Source: Geodermatophilaceae bacterium
GTDB lineage: Bacteria; Actinomycetota; Actinomycetes; Mycobacteriales; Geodermatophilaceae
Assembly (NCBI GenBank): GCA_013813215.1
Contig: JACCSC010000228.1
Span: 1 to 5,256, forward strand
Direction of reading: 5' to 3'
Length of the DNA stretch: 5,256 bases
Part shown: positions 1 through 5,131 of the stretch, in pieces
Layout of the letters: the number at the start of each line of letters is the position of its first letter
How positions within the stretch are numbered: position 1 is the stretch's first letter
Notes under the pieces: generated by a model
What the model saw: the letters and a program-made list of their open reading frames with translations, nothing else
Database searches by the model: none
Told to the model about the DNA's origin: nothing
Position numbers and translations under genes: made by a program

Positions 1-558
1 CACCGACAGCGGACGACCGACGAGCAGCAGAGCGAGCATGAGCACACCGGCCGCGGCTCCGAAGTACCCGCCGTACAGCGCCACGACGAAGAGGCCGGGC
101 AGGAGGTGGCCGTCGCCCCAGGGCCGACGCGCTGCGGCCGCTCGCAGCCGCCGCTGAGCGATCAGCACCAGGGACGCGGCGGCGATCAGGAAGGGCACGA
201 CCCGCTCGAAGACTCCTTCCGGCGAGGCGAGCAGCAGCGCGGCACCGGCCGCGCCGCCGCCGGCCGCCACCGGCAGCAGCCGGGCGATGTCCCACGTCTG
301 ACCGCGCAGCTCCGGGCCCGAGGTGGCCACCGTCCCGAGCGTGGAGAAGGTGAGCGCCACCGTGTTGGTGACGTTGGCCGCGGTCGCCGGCAGCCCGGCG
401 GCAAGCAGCGCGGGATAGGAGAACAGCGAGGCAAGGCCGGCAATGGAGCCGGCCAACCCGGCCAGGACCCCGGCGCCGACGAGCCACAGGACGCTCAGCG
501 CGGAACCACCCTCAGGCCGGTAACGGGTCGGGCCACGGTACGTGGCCTCCCCCGCCAC
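1..558 (-). CDS. TauE/SafE family membrane transporter (sulfite/anion exporter-like), C-terminus cut by window edge
   Basis: The minus strand stays open from the GTG at 558 to position 1, giving 186 residues with no stop; about 60-80 C-terminal residues should lie outside. The protein is strongly hydrophobic. Likely membrane segments are near residues 21-45, 48-75, 93-112, 118-136 and 152-180. The signature is the conserved 'ANVTNTVAL' stretch (61-69) after 'YPALLAAGLP' (48-57), plus 'LYGGYFGAAAGV' (161-172), which matches the second repeat of the family. TauE/SafE proteins are inner-membrane carriers proposed to export sulfite, sulfoacetate or other organic anions; the substrate here cannot be read. 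The start is uncertain. In-frame GTGs at 558 and 582 are the only usual options, since a stop lies at 583-585, and neither has a good ribosome site. The gene is divergent from the ArsR-SRPBCC gene and may share its operator. Confidence 0.85.
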   Translation of the reverse strand, partial: MAGEATYRGPTRYRPEGGSALSVLWLVGAGVLAGLAGSIAGLASLFSYPALLAAGLPATAANVTNTVALTFSTLGTVATSGPELRGQTWDIARLLPVAAGGGAAGAALLLASPEGVFERVVPFLIAAASLVLIAQRRLRAAAARRPWGDGHLLPGLFVVALYGGYFGAAAGVLMLALLLVGRPLSV

Positions 559-559
559 C

Positions 560-589
560 TTGACATGTGACCGTTTGGTCACCTAACTT
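560..589 (+). promoter_or_regulatory. Putative promoter of the ArsR-SRPBCC gene (TTGACA ... TAACTT)
   Basis: A perfect -35 hexamer TTGACA lies at 560-565. It is followed 18 bp later by a weak -10 candidate TAACTT at 584-589, which matches TATAAT at three positions. Transcription would start near 596, almost exactly at the in-frame TTG at 597, so the message could be leaderless. If so, the in-frame GTG at 567 lies inside the promoter and is not used. The GTGACC palindrome fills the spacer, a position where a bound repressor would block RNA polymerase. The -35 is convincing; the -10 is not. Confidence 0.45.
567..582. promoter_or_regulatory. Perfect inverted repeat GTGACC-GTTT-GGTCAC, probable ArsR-type operator
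   Basis: Two perfect 6-bp arms flank a 4-bp centre in the short gap between divergent genes, within the spacer of the TTGACA promoter. ArsR-family dimers bind short inverted repeats at their own promoters. ArsR regulators of the SRPBCC-linked type commonly have operators with an ACC-N4-GGT core, as here; that comparison is from memory. Both ends of the palindrome are in-frame GTG codons, one for each divergent gene. Assignment as the operator of the adjacent regulator is inference from position and symmetry. Confidence 0.55.
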
Positions 590-1364
590 GCCTGCCTTGG
601 CAGGCGAGGTCTTCCGGGCGTTGAGCGATCCGACCCGGCGACGACTGTTGGACGTGCTGCGCCGCGGGCCAGCGACGACCGGGACGCTCGCCGCCTCGTT
701 TGCGACCACGAGGTTCGCGGTGATGAAGCACCTTCAGGTCCTCGTGGACGCCGGCCTGGTCACCGTCGAGCGGCGCGGCCGCGAACGGTGGAACCATCTC
801 GATCCGGTCCCCTTGCGGCTGCTCTACGAGCGCTGGCTCGCGCCGTACGCCGAGAACCTGGCCGTCACCGCCCTGTCCCTCAAGCGCGCCGCCGAACAAC
901 CCGACCCCCAGGAGGACCAGATGACCGTCACCGACCTACCCGCAGGCCTCGGCTCGCTCGACGTGCGCGCCGAGATCCGGATCGCCGCGCAACGCGGCCG
1001 CGTGTTCCAGACCCTGACCGAGATGGGCACGTGGTGGCCGCACCGGTTCCGCCCCGGGTCCGACGTCGTCTTCGAGGCCCGCGTCGGCGGTCGGTTCTAC
1101 GAGGACTGGGGCGACGGAGACGGCGCGCTGTACGGCGTCGTCCAGCAGCTGGAGCAGGACAGCCTCGTGCATGTCGCCGGGCCCATGGGGGTGCGCGGGC
1201 CGGTCGCGAGCGTCTGGTCCATGACGCTGGAGGACGCGGCCGAGGGGACCCTGGTGACGCTGGCGCACCGCGCGTTCGGCGACATCGACGCGGCGTCCCA
1301 GCAGATGTACGCCGAGGGCTGGACCGCGATCCTGTCGCTCATCGCGGACCGGTCGACCGGCTGA
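567..1364 (+). CDS. ArsR-family transcriptional regulator fused to an SRPBCC/AHSA1 domain
   Basis: This 265-residue protein has two parts. Residues about 12-110 form a winged helix-turn-helix: 'FRALSDPTRRRLLDVL' (16-31), recognition-helix region 'TRFAVMKHLQVLVDAGLV' (48-65), then a basic wing 'VERRGRERWNHLDP'. This closely resembles the ArsR subgroup coupled to SRPBCC proteins. No ELCVCDL-type metal-binding cysteines are present (the protein has no cysteine), so metal sensing is unlikely. Residues about 130-262 form an SRPBCC/AHSA1 domain ('AQRGRVFQTLTEMGTWWP', 'GGRFYEDWGDGDGALYGVV'), a ligand-binding helix-grip fold, perhaps the sensor. It is probably a cytoplasmic autorepressor whose ligand is unknown. 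The start is unsettled: GTG 567 gives the longest frame, but TTG 588 or TTG 597 fit the promoter better, and the conserved fold begins only at about residue 14. It is divergent from the TauE-like gene and convergent with rnj. Confidence 0.88.
   Translation: MTVWSPNLPALAGEVFRALSDPTRRRLLDVLRRGPATTGTLAASFATTRFAVMKHLQVLVDAGLVTVERRGRERWNHLDPVPLRLLYERWLAPYAENLAVTALSLKRAAEQPDPQEDQMTVTDLPAGLGSLDVRAEIRIAAQRGRVFQTLTEMGTWWPHRFRPGSDVVFEARVGGRFYEDWGDGDGALYGVVQQLEQDSLVHVAGPMGVRGPVASVWSMTLEDAAEGTLVTLAHRAFGDIDAASQQMYAEGWTAILSLIADRSTG
590..605. repeat. Second perfect palindrome GCCTGCC-TT-GGCAGGC
   Basis: Two 7-bp arms surround a 2-bp centre, beginning 7 bp after the GTGACC palindrome. The element covers the expected transcription start and the candidate TTG start codon at 597. 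As DNA it could be a second operator half. As RNA the 2-nt loop is too tight for a perfect hairpin, but a slightly opened one could hide the start. It is partly coding if the GTG 567 start is real. The structure is certain; the function is inferred. Confidence 0.4.
910..923 (+). promoter_or_regulatory. Internal Shine-Dalgarno and in-frame ATG at the ArsR/SRPBCC domain junction
   Basis: A full AGGAGG lies at 910-915, five bases before an in-frame ATG at 921-923. That codon is residue 119 of the fusion, in the linker ('PDPQEDQ') between the winged helix and the SRPBCC domain. Initiation here would give a free SRPBCC/AHSA1 protein of 147 residues, the usual size of stand-alone members. No other start in this gene has as good a site. 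The arrangement suggests either dual products or the remnant of two formerly separate genes. Confidence 0.5.
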
Positions 1365-1372
1365 GCCGGGTC
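1355..1372. terminator. Small hairpin over both stop codons of the convergent genes (weak terminator candidate)
   Basis: CCGGC-TGA-GCCGG (1357-1369) is a 5-bp stem whose loop is the stop codon of the ArsR-SRPBCC gene. It extends to GA/TC (1355-1356 with 1371-1372) past one bulged G. The tail reaches into the rnj stop codon. No T-run follows on either strand, so it is not a classical intrinsic terminator. With a 6-bp gap between stops there is little other room for termination signals. Confidence 0.25.
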
Positions 1373-3065
1373 AGACCTCCAGGACGGTGGGCAGGATCAT
1401 CGGTCGCCGCCGGTAGGTGTCGGCCACCCACTTGCCGGCCGTACGCCGGACCGCCTGGGCCAGCCGGTGGGTGTCGGTCACGCCGTCCTCGAGTTGCCGG
1501 AGCAACTCCTTCTCGATCAGCGGCAGCACGTCGTCGAAGGCGTCGGGCGAGTCCGAGAAGCCCCGCGCGTGCACGTGCGGCTCGCGCACCAGTGTCCGCG
1601 TCGACGGTTCGACGACGATTGTGATCGCCAGGAAGCCCTCCTCCCCCAGAGTCCGCCGGTCGCGCAGCGACTCCTCCCCCACGTCACCGACGACGTTGCC
1701 GTCGACGTACACCAGGCCGCACTCGACCTTGCCGCTGATGGCGGCCACGCCGTCGATCAGGTCGACCACCACGCCGTCCTCGGCCAGGATCACCCGGTCG
1801 GCCGCGACCCCGGTCATCTCCGCGAGACGAGCGTGTGCCCGCAGGTGCCGCCACTCGCCGTGAATGGGCATGACATTGCTGGGCCGCGTGGCGTTGAGCA
1901 GGTAGAGCAGTTCACCGGCCGGCGCGTGCCCCGACACGTGCACCGCGGCGATGCCCCCGTGGACAACGGTGGCACCCAGCCGGGAGAGCGCGTTGATCAC
2001 GCGGAACACCGCAGTCTCGTTACCGGGGACCAGGCTGGAGGCGAGGATGACTACGTCGCCGGGATCCACCCGGATCTGGTGGTGTGTGCCCTTCGCCATC
2101 CTCGACAGTGCCGACATCGGTTCACCCTGCGAGCCGGTGCTGAGCAGCACCACGCGCGACGGCGGCATCGCGGCGGCCTCGTCCATGCCCACCATGAGAC
2201 CGGGCGGGATCGTCAGGAGGCCGAGTTCGCTGGCCACGCCCATGTTGCGCACCATCGACCGGCCGACGAAGGCGACCTTGCGGTCGTGGCGGGCGGCCAC
2301 GTCCAGCACCTGCTGGACCCGGTGCACGTGGGAGGCGAAGCACGACACGATGACCCGGCGGCGGGCCTGCCGGATCACTCCGTCCAGTACCGGGCCGATC
2401 TCCCGTTCGGCGGTGACGAAACCCGGGATCTCGGCGTTCGTGGAGTCCGACAGCAGGAGGTCGATGCCGTCGGCGCCGAGCCGAGCGAACCCGCCGAGGT
2501 CGGTCAGCCGGCCGTCCAGCGGGACCTGGTCCATCTTGAAGTCCCCGGTGTGCAGGACGAGGCCCGCGGGCGTCCGGATCGCGACGGCCATGGCGTCGGG
2601 GATGGAATGGTTCACCGCGAAGAACTCGCAGTCGAAGGCACCTAGTGATGCGTGTTCGCCCTCGAGCACCACCCGGGTGACCGGCTTGATCCGATGCTCG
2701 CGCAGCTTCGCCTCGATCAACGCGATCGTGAACCGGGAGCCGACGAGCGGGATGTCCGCCCGGAGCCGCAACAGGTAGGGCACCGCACCGATGTGGTCCT
2801 CGTGCCCGTGGGTGAGGATCACGGCGACGACGTCACCGAGGCGGTCCTCGATGTGGGCGAAGTCCGGCAGGATCAGGTCGACGCCGGGCTGGTCCTCCTC
2901 CGGGAACAGGACCCCGCAGTCCACGATGAGCAGCTGTCCGCCGTACTCGAAGACGGTCATGTTGCGCCCGATCTCGCCGAGCCCCCCGAGCGCGACGACC
3001 CGCAGACCGTGGGCCGCCAAGTCCGGCGGCAGACCGAGATCCGCGCCCGGCCCGCGACTGGTCAC
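1371..3065 (-). CDS. rnj: Ribonuclease J (metallo-beta-lactamase/beta-CASP RNase)
   Basis: The 564-residue product is full length for actinobacterial RNase J, a cytoplasmic zinc-dependent enzyme with 5'-3' exonuclease and endonuclease activity in mRNA decay and rRNA maturation. The beta-lactamase core shows 'GGLGEIGRNM' (27-36), the metal motif HGHEDH (86-91), His153 in 'VNHSIPDA' and Asp175 in 'HTGDFK'. The beta-CASP part and return to the core show 'LLSTGSQGEPMSALSRMA' (307-324), 'VSGHA' (377-381) and 'MPIHGEWRHLRAHA' (399-412, His402). A C-terminal RNase J domain of about 110 residues follows and ends 'RRPMILPTVLEV'. Every expected catalytic residue is present. The GTG start at 3065 fits the family's N-terminus and has GGAGG seven bases upstream. 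The gene lies 34 bp after dapA on the same strand, so co-transcription is likely. Confidence 0.97.
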   Translation of the reverse strand: MTSRGPGADLGLPPDLAAHGLRVVALGGLGEIGRNMTVFEYGGQLLIVDCGVLFPEEDQPGVDLILPDFAHIEDRLGDVVAVILTHGHEDHIGAVPYLLRLRADIPLVGSRFTIALIEAKLREHRIKPVTRVVLEGEHASLGAFDCEFFAVNHSIPDAMAVAIRTPAGLVLHTGDFKMDQVPLDGRLTDLGGFARLGADGIDLLLSDSTNAEIPGFVTAEREIGPVLDGVIRQARRRVIVSCFASHVHRVQQVLDVAARHDRKVAFVGRSMVRNMGVASELGLLTIPPGLMVGMDEAAAMPPSRVVLLSTGSQGEPMSALSRMAKGTHHQIRVDPGDVVILASSLVPGNETAVFRVINALSRLGATVVHGGIAAVHVSGHAPAGELLYLLNATRPSNVMPIHGEWRHLRAHARLAEMTGVAADRVILAEDGVVVDLIDGVAAISGKVECGLVYVDGNVVGDVGEESLRDRRTLGEEGFLAITIVVEPSTRTLVREPHVHARGFSDSPDAFDDVLPLIEKELLRQLEDGVTDTHRLAQAVRRTAGKWVADTYRRRPMILPTVLEV

Positions 3066-3072
3066 TCCGGCG

Positions 3073-3077
3073 CCTCC
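3073..3077 (-). promoter_or_regulatory. Shine-Dalgarno GGAGG fixing the GTG start of rnj
   Basis: On the minus strand GGAGG is followed by seven bases and GTG at 3065-3063. It lies in the 34-bp dapA-rnj gap. The upstream CCTC at 3086-3083 can pair with the GAGG of this site (3076-3073) across a 6-base loop, so access might depend on ribosomes finishing dapA. Confidence 0.65.
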
Positions 3078-3099
3078 GCGGCGAGGAGTGCGTCGGCGC

Positions 3100-4008
3100 T
3101 CACCAGGCGACCCCGCCGGCCTGCAGGTCCTCGGCCAGCGTGTCGAGCTCGGCCTCGGTGGCGTCCAGCAGCGGCGCCCGAACGGGCCCGCCGGGCAGGC
3201 CCAGCAGACCGAGCGCGGCCTTGGTCAGGATGACGCCCTGGGTGCGGAACATGCCGGAGTACACGGGCAGCAGGCCGCGGTGCACGGCCAGCGCGTGCGC
3301 GGTGTCGCCCTTGTCGTGGGCGTCGAGCATCTCGCGCAACCGGGGGGCGACCACGTGCCCCACCACGCTGACGACACCGACTGCACCCACCGCGATCATC
3401 GGCAGGTTGAGCATGTCGTCGCCGCAGTAGTAGGCCAGACCCGTCCGCGCCATCGTCCAGGACATCTCGCCCAGGTCACCCTTGGCGTCCTTCACCGCGA
3501 CGATCCGCGGATGCTCGGCCAGCGTGGCCAGCGTGGCGGGCGCCAGCGGTACGCCGGTGCGCACGGGGATGTCGTAGAGCATCAGGGGTAACTCGGTCGC
3601 GTCGGCCACGGCGCGGAAGTGTGCGACGAGCGCGGACTGCGGGGGGCGGCTGTAGTAAGGCGTGACGACCAGCAGACCGTCGCAGCCGGCCTGCGCGGCC
3701 TGCTGGGCGAGATGCACCGTGTGCGCGGTGTCGTTGGTGCCGACCCCGGCCAGGATCGTGGCGCGGTCGCCCACGGCTTCCAGTACGGCGCTGAGCAGCC
3801 GCTGCTTCTCCTCGTCGGAGGTGGTCGGCGACTCTCCCGTCGTACCGGACAGGACCAGCCCGTCGCAGCCGGCGTCGTCCACCAGGTAGGACGCCAACCG
3901 TTGCGCCCCATCGACATCCAGCGCGCCGGCAGCGTCGAACGGCGTCACCATCGCCACCAGCACGCGGCCGAACGGGAACGCCGGGTCTGTCTCGAGGCCT
4001 GTGCTCAT
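3100..4008 (-). CDS. dapA: 4-hydroxy-tetrahydrodipicolinate synthase
   Basis: The product (302 residues) has the usual length of DapA, the cytoplasmic (beta/alpha)8-barrel enzyme that condenses pyruvate with aspartate semialdehyde in the first committed step to diaminopimelate and lysine. Visible features: 'AMVTPFD' (19-25), 'GTTGES' (55-60, carrying the active-site threonines equivalent to E. coli Thr44/Thr45), 'VTPYYSRP' (115-122, Tyr119 equivalent to Tyr107), 'LYDIPVRTG' (144-152, Tyr145 and Arg150 equivalent to Tyr133 and Arg138) and the Schiff-base lysine Lys173 in 'IVAVKDAKGD'. The C-terminal segment 'MFRTQGVILTKAALGLLG' is typical of actinobacterial DapA. The ATG at 4008 fits the family start, though its ribosome site (GAGCGG) is weak. 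Paralogues in the DHDPS/NAL superfamily act on other aldehydes, but the full motif set and thyX/rnj neighbours favour DapA. No lysine riboswitch is seen in the short leader. Confidence 0.96.
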   Translation of the reverse strand: MSTGLETDPAFPFGRVLVAMVTPFDAAGALDVDGAQRLASYLVDDAGCDGLVLSGTTGESPTTSDEEKQRLLSAVLEAVGDRATILAGVGTNDTAHTVHLAQQAAQAGCDGLLVVTPYYSRPPQSALVAHFRAVADATELPLMLYDIPVRTGVPLAPATLATLAEHPRIVAVKDAKGDLGEMSWTMARTGLAYYCGDDMLNLPMIAVGAVGVVSVVGHVVAPRLREMLDAHDKGDTAHALAVHRGLLPVYSGMFRTQGVILTKAALGLLGLPGGPVRAPLLDATEAELDTLAEDLQAGGVAW

Positions 4009-4041
4009 GGCCGCTCAGGCTACGCCGCGAGGAACGCAAAG

Positions 4042-4083
4042 GCCCCACACCGCGCCAGTCGGGGGTCCGGAGCGGGGTGGGGC
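4042..4083 (-). terminator. Hairpin between thyX and dapA: rho-independent-like terminator or leader attenuator
   Basis: On the minus strand GCCCCAC (4083-4077) pairs with GTGGGGC (4048-4042). After one mismatch, CCGC (4075-4072) pairs with GCGG (4053-4050), closing an 18-base loop. This stem of 11 pairs plus one mismatch is followed by CCTTTGCGTT, a short and broken T tract. It lies 74 bases after the thyX stop and 33 bases before the dapA start. It could end thyX transcripts or, if dapA starts at the nearby -10 box, form its 5' leader. Confidence 0.5.
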
Positions 4084-4089
4084 GCGCCG

Positions 4090-4095
4090 AGCATA
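4090..4095 (-). promoter_or_regulatory. Possible -10 box (TATGCT) of a dapA promoter
   Basis: On the minus strand TATGCT matches TATAAT at four of six positions and sits in the locally least GC-rich part of the thyX-dapA gap. The hexamer 17 bp upstream, TTTCGG (4118-4113), is a poor -35. Transcription would begin near 4083, at the first base of the hairpin. The rest of 4096-4157 shows no clear signal. The call rests on one hexamer. Confidence 0.25.
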
Positions 4096-4157
4096 GCCGA
4101 CGGGCTGCCAAACCGAAATGCCCCAATCGCGGGCCGGCCCGGGTGGCTGGCGTGGGC

Positions 4158-4910
4158 TCAGCCCTCGGCCACGAGTGGGCTGGAAGCGACCTCGCTGCCG
4201 TCGGGCAACGAGCTGATCTCGAAGTCGGCGAACACGTTGCCGGCGACCCGGTGCAGCTCGCGCAGGCAGGCCACCGCGCACTCGCGGATCTCCACGTCGG
4301 CGTGCTCGGTGGCCCGCATGGCGATGAAGTGCCGCCAAGCCCGGTAGTTGCCCGTGACGACGATCCGGGTCTCGGTGGCGTTCGGCAGCACACTGCGGGC
4401 GGCCTGCCGGGCCTGCTTGCGGCGCAGGGTGGCGTTCGGTACGTCGGCGAAGCGGCGCTCCAGAGCTTCGAGCAACTCGGTGTACGCCGCCTGCGCGGCC
4501 TTGGCTGCGCTCAGGAACGTCTCGTGCAGTTCCGGGTCCTGCGCGATCACTGCCGGCTCCACCATGGCCGCGTCGCGCTCGGGGACGTAACGCTGCGAGA
4601 GCTGGCTGAACGAGAAGTGCCGGTGCCGGATCAGCTCGTGGGTCAGCGACCGGGACACGCCGGTGAGGTACATCGTGACGTTGCCGTGCTCCAGCACCGA
4701 CAGATGCCCGACCTCCAGGATGTGCCGCAAGTACCCGGCGTTGGTAGCGGTGGCCGGGTTGGGCTTCTTCCAGGACTGATAGCAGGCTCGCCCGGCGAAC
4801 TCGGCCAGCGCCTGGCCGCCGTCGGTATCGGTGTCCCAGGGCACCTCAGGAGGGGCGGTGAACTCGGTCTGGGCGATGACCTGGACTCGCAACGAGACGA
4901 TCTCGGGCAC
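4158..4910 (-). CDS. thyX: Flavin-dependent thymidylate synthase
   Basis: ThyX makes dTMP from dUMP using methylene-tetrahydrofolate, FAD and NADPH; it is a cytoplasmic homotetramer unrelated to ThyA. The ThyX signature RHR-x7-S is intact at residues 95-105 ('RHRHFSFSQLS'), followed by 'QRYVPE'. The C-terminal 'LRRKQARQAARSVLPNATET' block and 'NYRAWRHFIAMRATEHAD' hold the conserved dUMP/flavin-binding arginines and histidine, including Arg199. From the GTG at 4910 the product is 250 residues, which as I recall equals Mycobacterium tuberculosis ThyX, and it aligns from the first residues ('LRVQVIAQTEF'). The frame stays open upstream to 5021, but those 37 extra residues are proline- and arginine-rich, resemble no ThyX N-terminus and lack a ribosome site. 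GGAG lies eight bases before GTG 4910. The gene is divergent from the partial regulator at 5131. Confidence 0.96.
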   Translation of the reverse strand: MPEIVSLRVQVIAQTEFTAPPEVPWDTDTDGGQALAEFAGRACYQSWKKPNPATATNAGYLRHILEVGHLSVLEHGNVTMYLTGVSRSLTHELIRHRHFSFSQLSQRYVPERDAAMVEPAVIAQDPELHETFLSAAKAAQAAYTELLEALERRFADVPNATLRRKQARQAARSVLPNATETRIVVTGNYRAWRHFIAMRATEHADVEIRECAVACLRELHRVAGNVFADFEISSLPDGSEVASSPLVAEG

Positions 4911-4918
4911 GGCAAGAA

Positions 4919-4922
4919 CTCC
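4919..4922 (-). promoter_or_regulatory. Shine-Dalgarno GGAG deciding the thyX start
   Basis: On the minus strand GGAG is followed by eight bases and then GTG at 4910-4908. It supports the short, family-length ThyX over the 37-residue extension to 5021. Confidence 0.6.
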
Positions 4923-4974
4923 GGGGCTGGCAGTGGTGCGCGGTAGCCGCCAGGGGGGAAGGGGCGGTTCGGCG

Positions 4975-4980
4975 ACTGTA
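4975..4980 (-). promoter_or_regulatory. Possible thyX -10 box (TACAGT)
   Basis: TACAGT on the minus strand matches TATAAT at four of six positions and would start a transcript near 4968, giving a leader of about 58 bases. No good -35 is found at 16-18 bp. An alternative -35-like TTGACG lies at 5077-5072 within the TGAC repeat region, but it lacks a good -10. The thyX promoter is therefore not firmly located. Confidence 0.2.
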
Positions 4981-5046
4981 CCGCCGGGGTTGGTCGGGAT
5001 CTGAACGCGACGCCGGGACACGGCGCGCCGCCCGCCTCGCGCGGCC

Positions 5047-5131
5047 TGACATCAACCGAGCGTCAGGATGGCGTCAACTTTCTTGGTAGTGACGCTTGAC
5101 TGACGTCGTATGTGATGTCATAGTGACGTCA
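5047..5131. repeat. Helically phased array of TGACGTCA-like boxes upstream of the partial regulator gene
   Basis: Boxes start at 5047 (TGACATCA), 5058 (GAGCGTCA), 5069 (TGGCGTCA), 5090 (TGACGCTT), 5101 (TGACGTCG), 5113 (TGATGTCA) and 5124 (TGACGTCA, a perfect palindrome). Against TGACGTCA they match 7, 5, 7, 5, 7, 7 and 8 of 8 positions. Steps are 11, 11, 21, 11, 12 and 11 bp; a box expected near 5080 is absent or degenerate. The right-hand boxes cover the -35, spacer, -10 and start codon of the plus-strand gene. Repeats on one face of the helix suggest cooperative binding of a dimeric regulator, most simply autorepression. The regulator's identity is inferred. Confidence 0.6.
5096..5124 (+). 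promoter_or_regulatory. Promoter TTGACT-17-CATAGT for a probable leaderless mRNA
   Basis: The -35 TTGACT (5096-5101) matches five of six positions. The -10 CATAGT (5119-5124) matches four of six, at the ideal 17-bp spacing. The -10 ends six bases before the ATG at 5131, so transcription should begin at or next to the A of the start codon. No Shine-Dalgarno precedes the ATG. Leaderless mRNAs are common in actinobacteria. Confidence 0.65.

Noticed and set aside
106..570. Plus-strand open frame of 154 codons over the TauE-like gene
   Set aside because: Its composition is that of a shadow frame (Arg, Gln, Gly), while the opposite strand encodes a hydrophobic protein with TauE/SafE signatures.
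788..1624. Plus-strand open frame of 278 codons overlapping the ArsR-SRPBCC gene and the end of rnj
   Set aside because: It is an arginine/alanine/proline-rich frame shifted against a gene with clear domains.
1467..2645. Long plus-strand open frame (392 codons) opposite rnj
   Set aside because: It lies wholly antisense to a clear RNase J gene, is rich in His/Gln/Val/Arg with no recognisable motif, and is the expected shadow of GC-rich coding DNA.
4009..4157. Possible lysine riboswitch or small RNA gene before dapA
   Set aside because: The gap is only 149 bp and holds one simple hairpin. None of the conserved multi-helix core of a lysine riboswitch can be seen.
3476..4393. Minus-strand 305-codon open frame overlapping thyX and dapA
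   Set aside because: It is out of frame with both genes and Arg/Ala/Pro/Gly-rich; the two overlapped genes have intact motifs.
4077..4946. Plus-strand open frame of 289 codons opposite thyX
   Set aside because: It is antisense to the intact thyX reading frame, with low-complexity Gly/Arg/Val/Gln composition and no family resemblance.
4911..5021. N-terminal extension of ThyX to GTG 5021
   Set aside because: The 37 additional residues are Pro/Arg-rich and not like ThyX. GTG 4910 has a ribosome site and gives the usual 250-residue length.
5124..5131. TGACGTCA as a eukaryotic CRE-type site
   Set aside because: The surroundings are bacterial; the 8-mer is meaningful only as one member of the phased repeat array.
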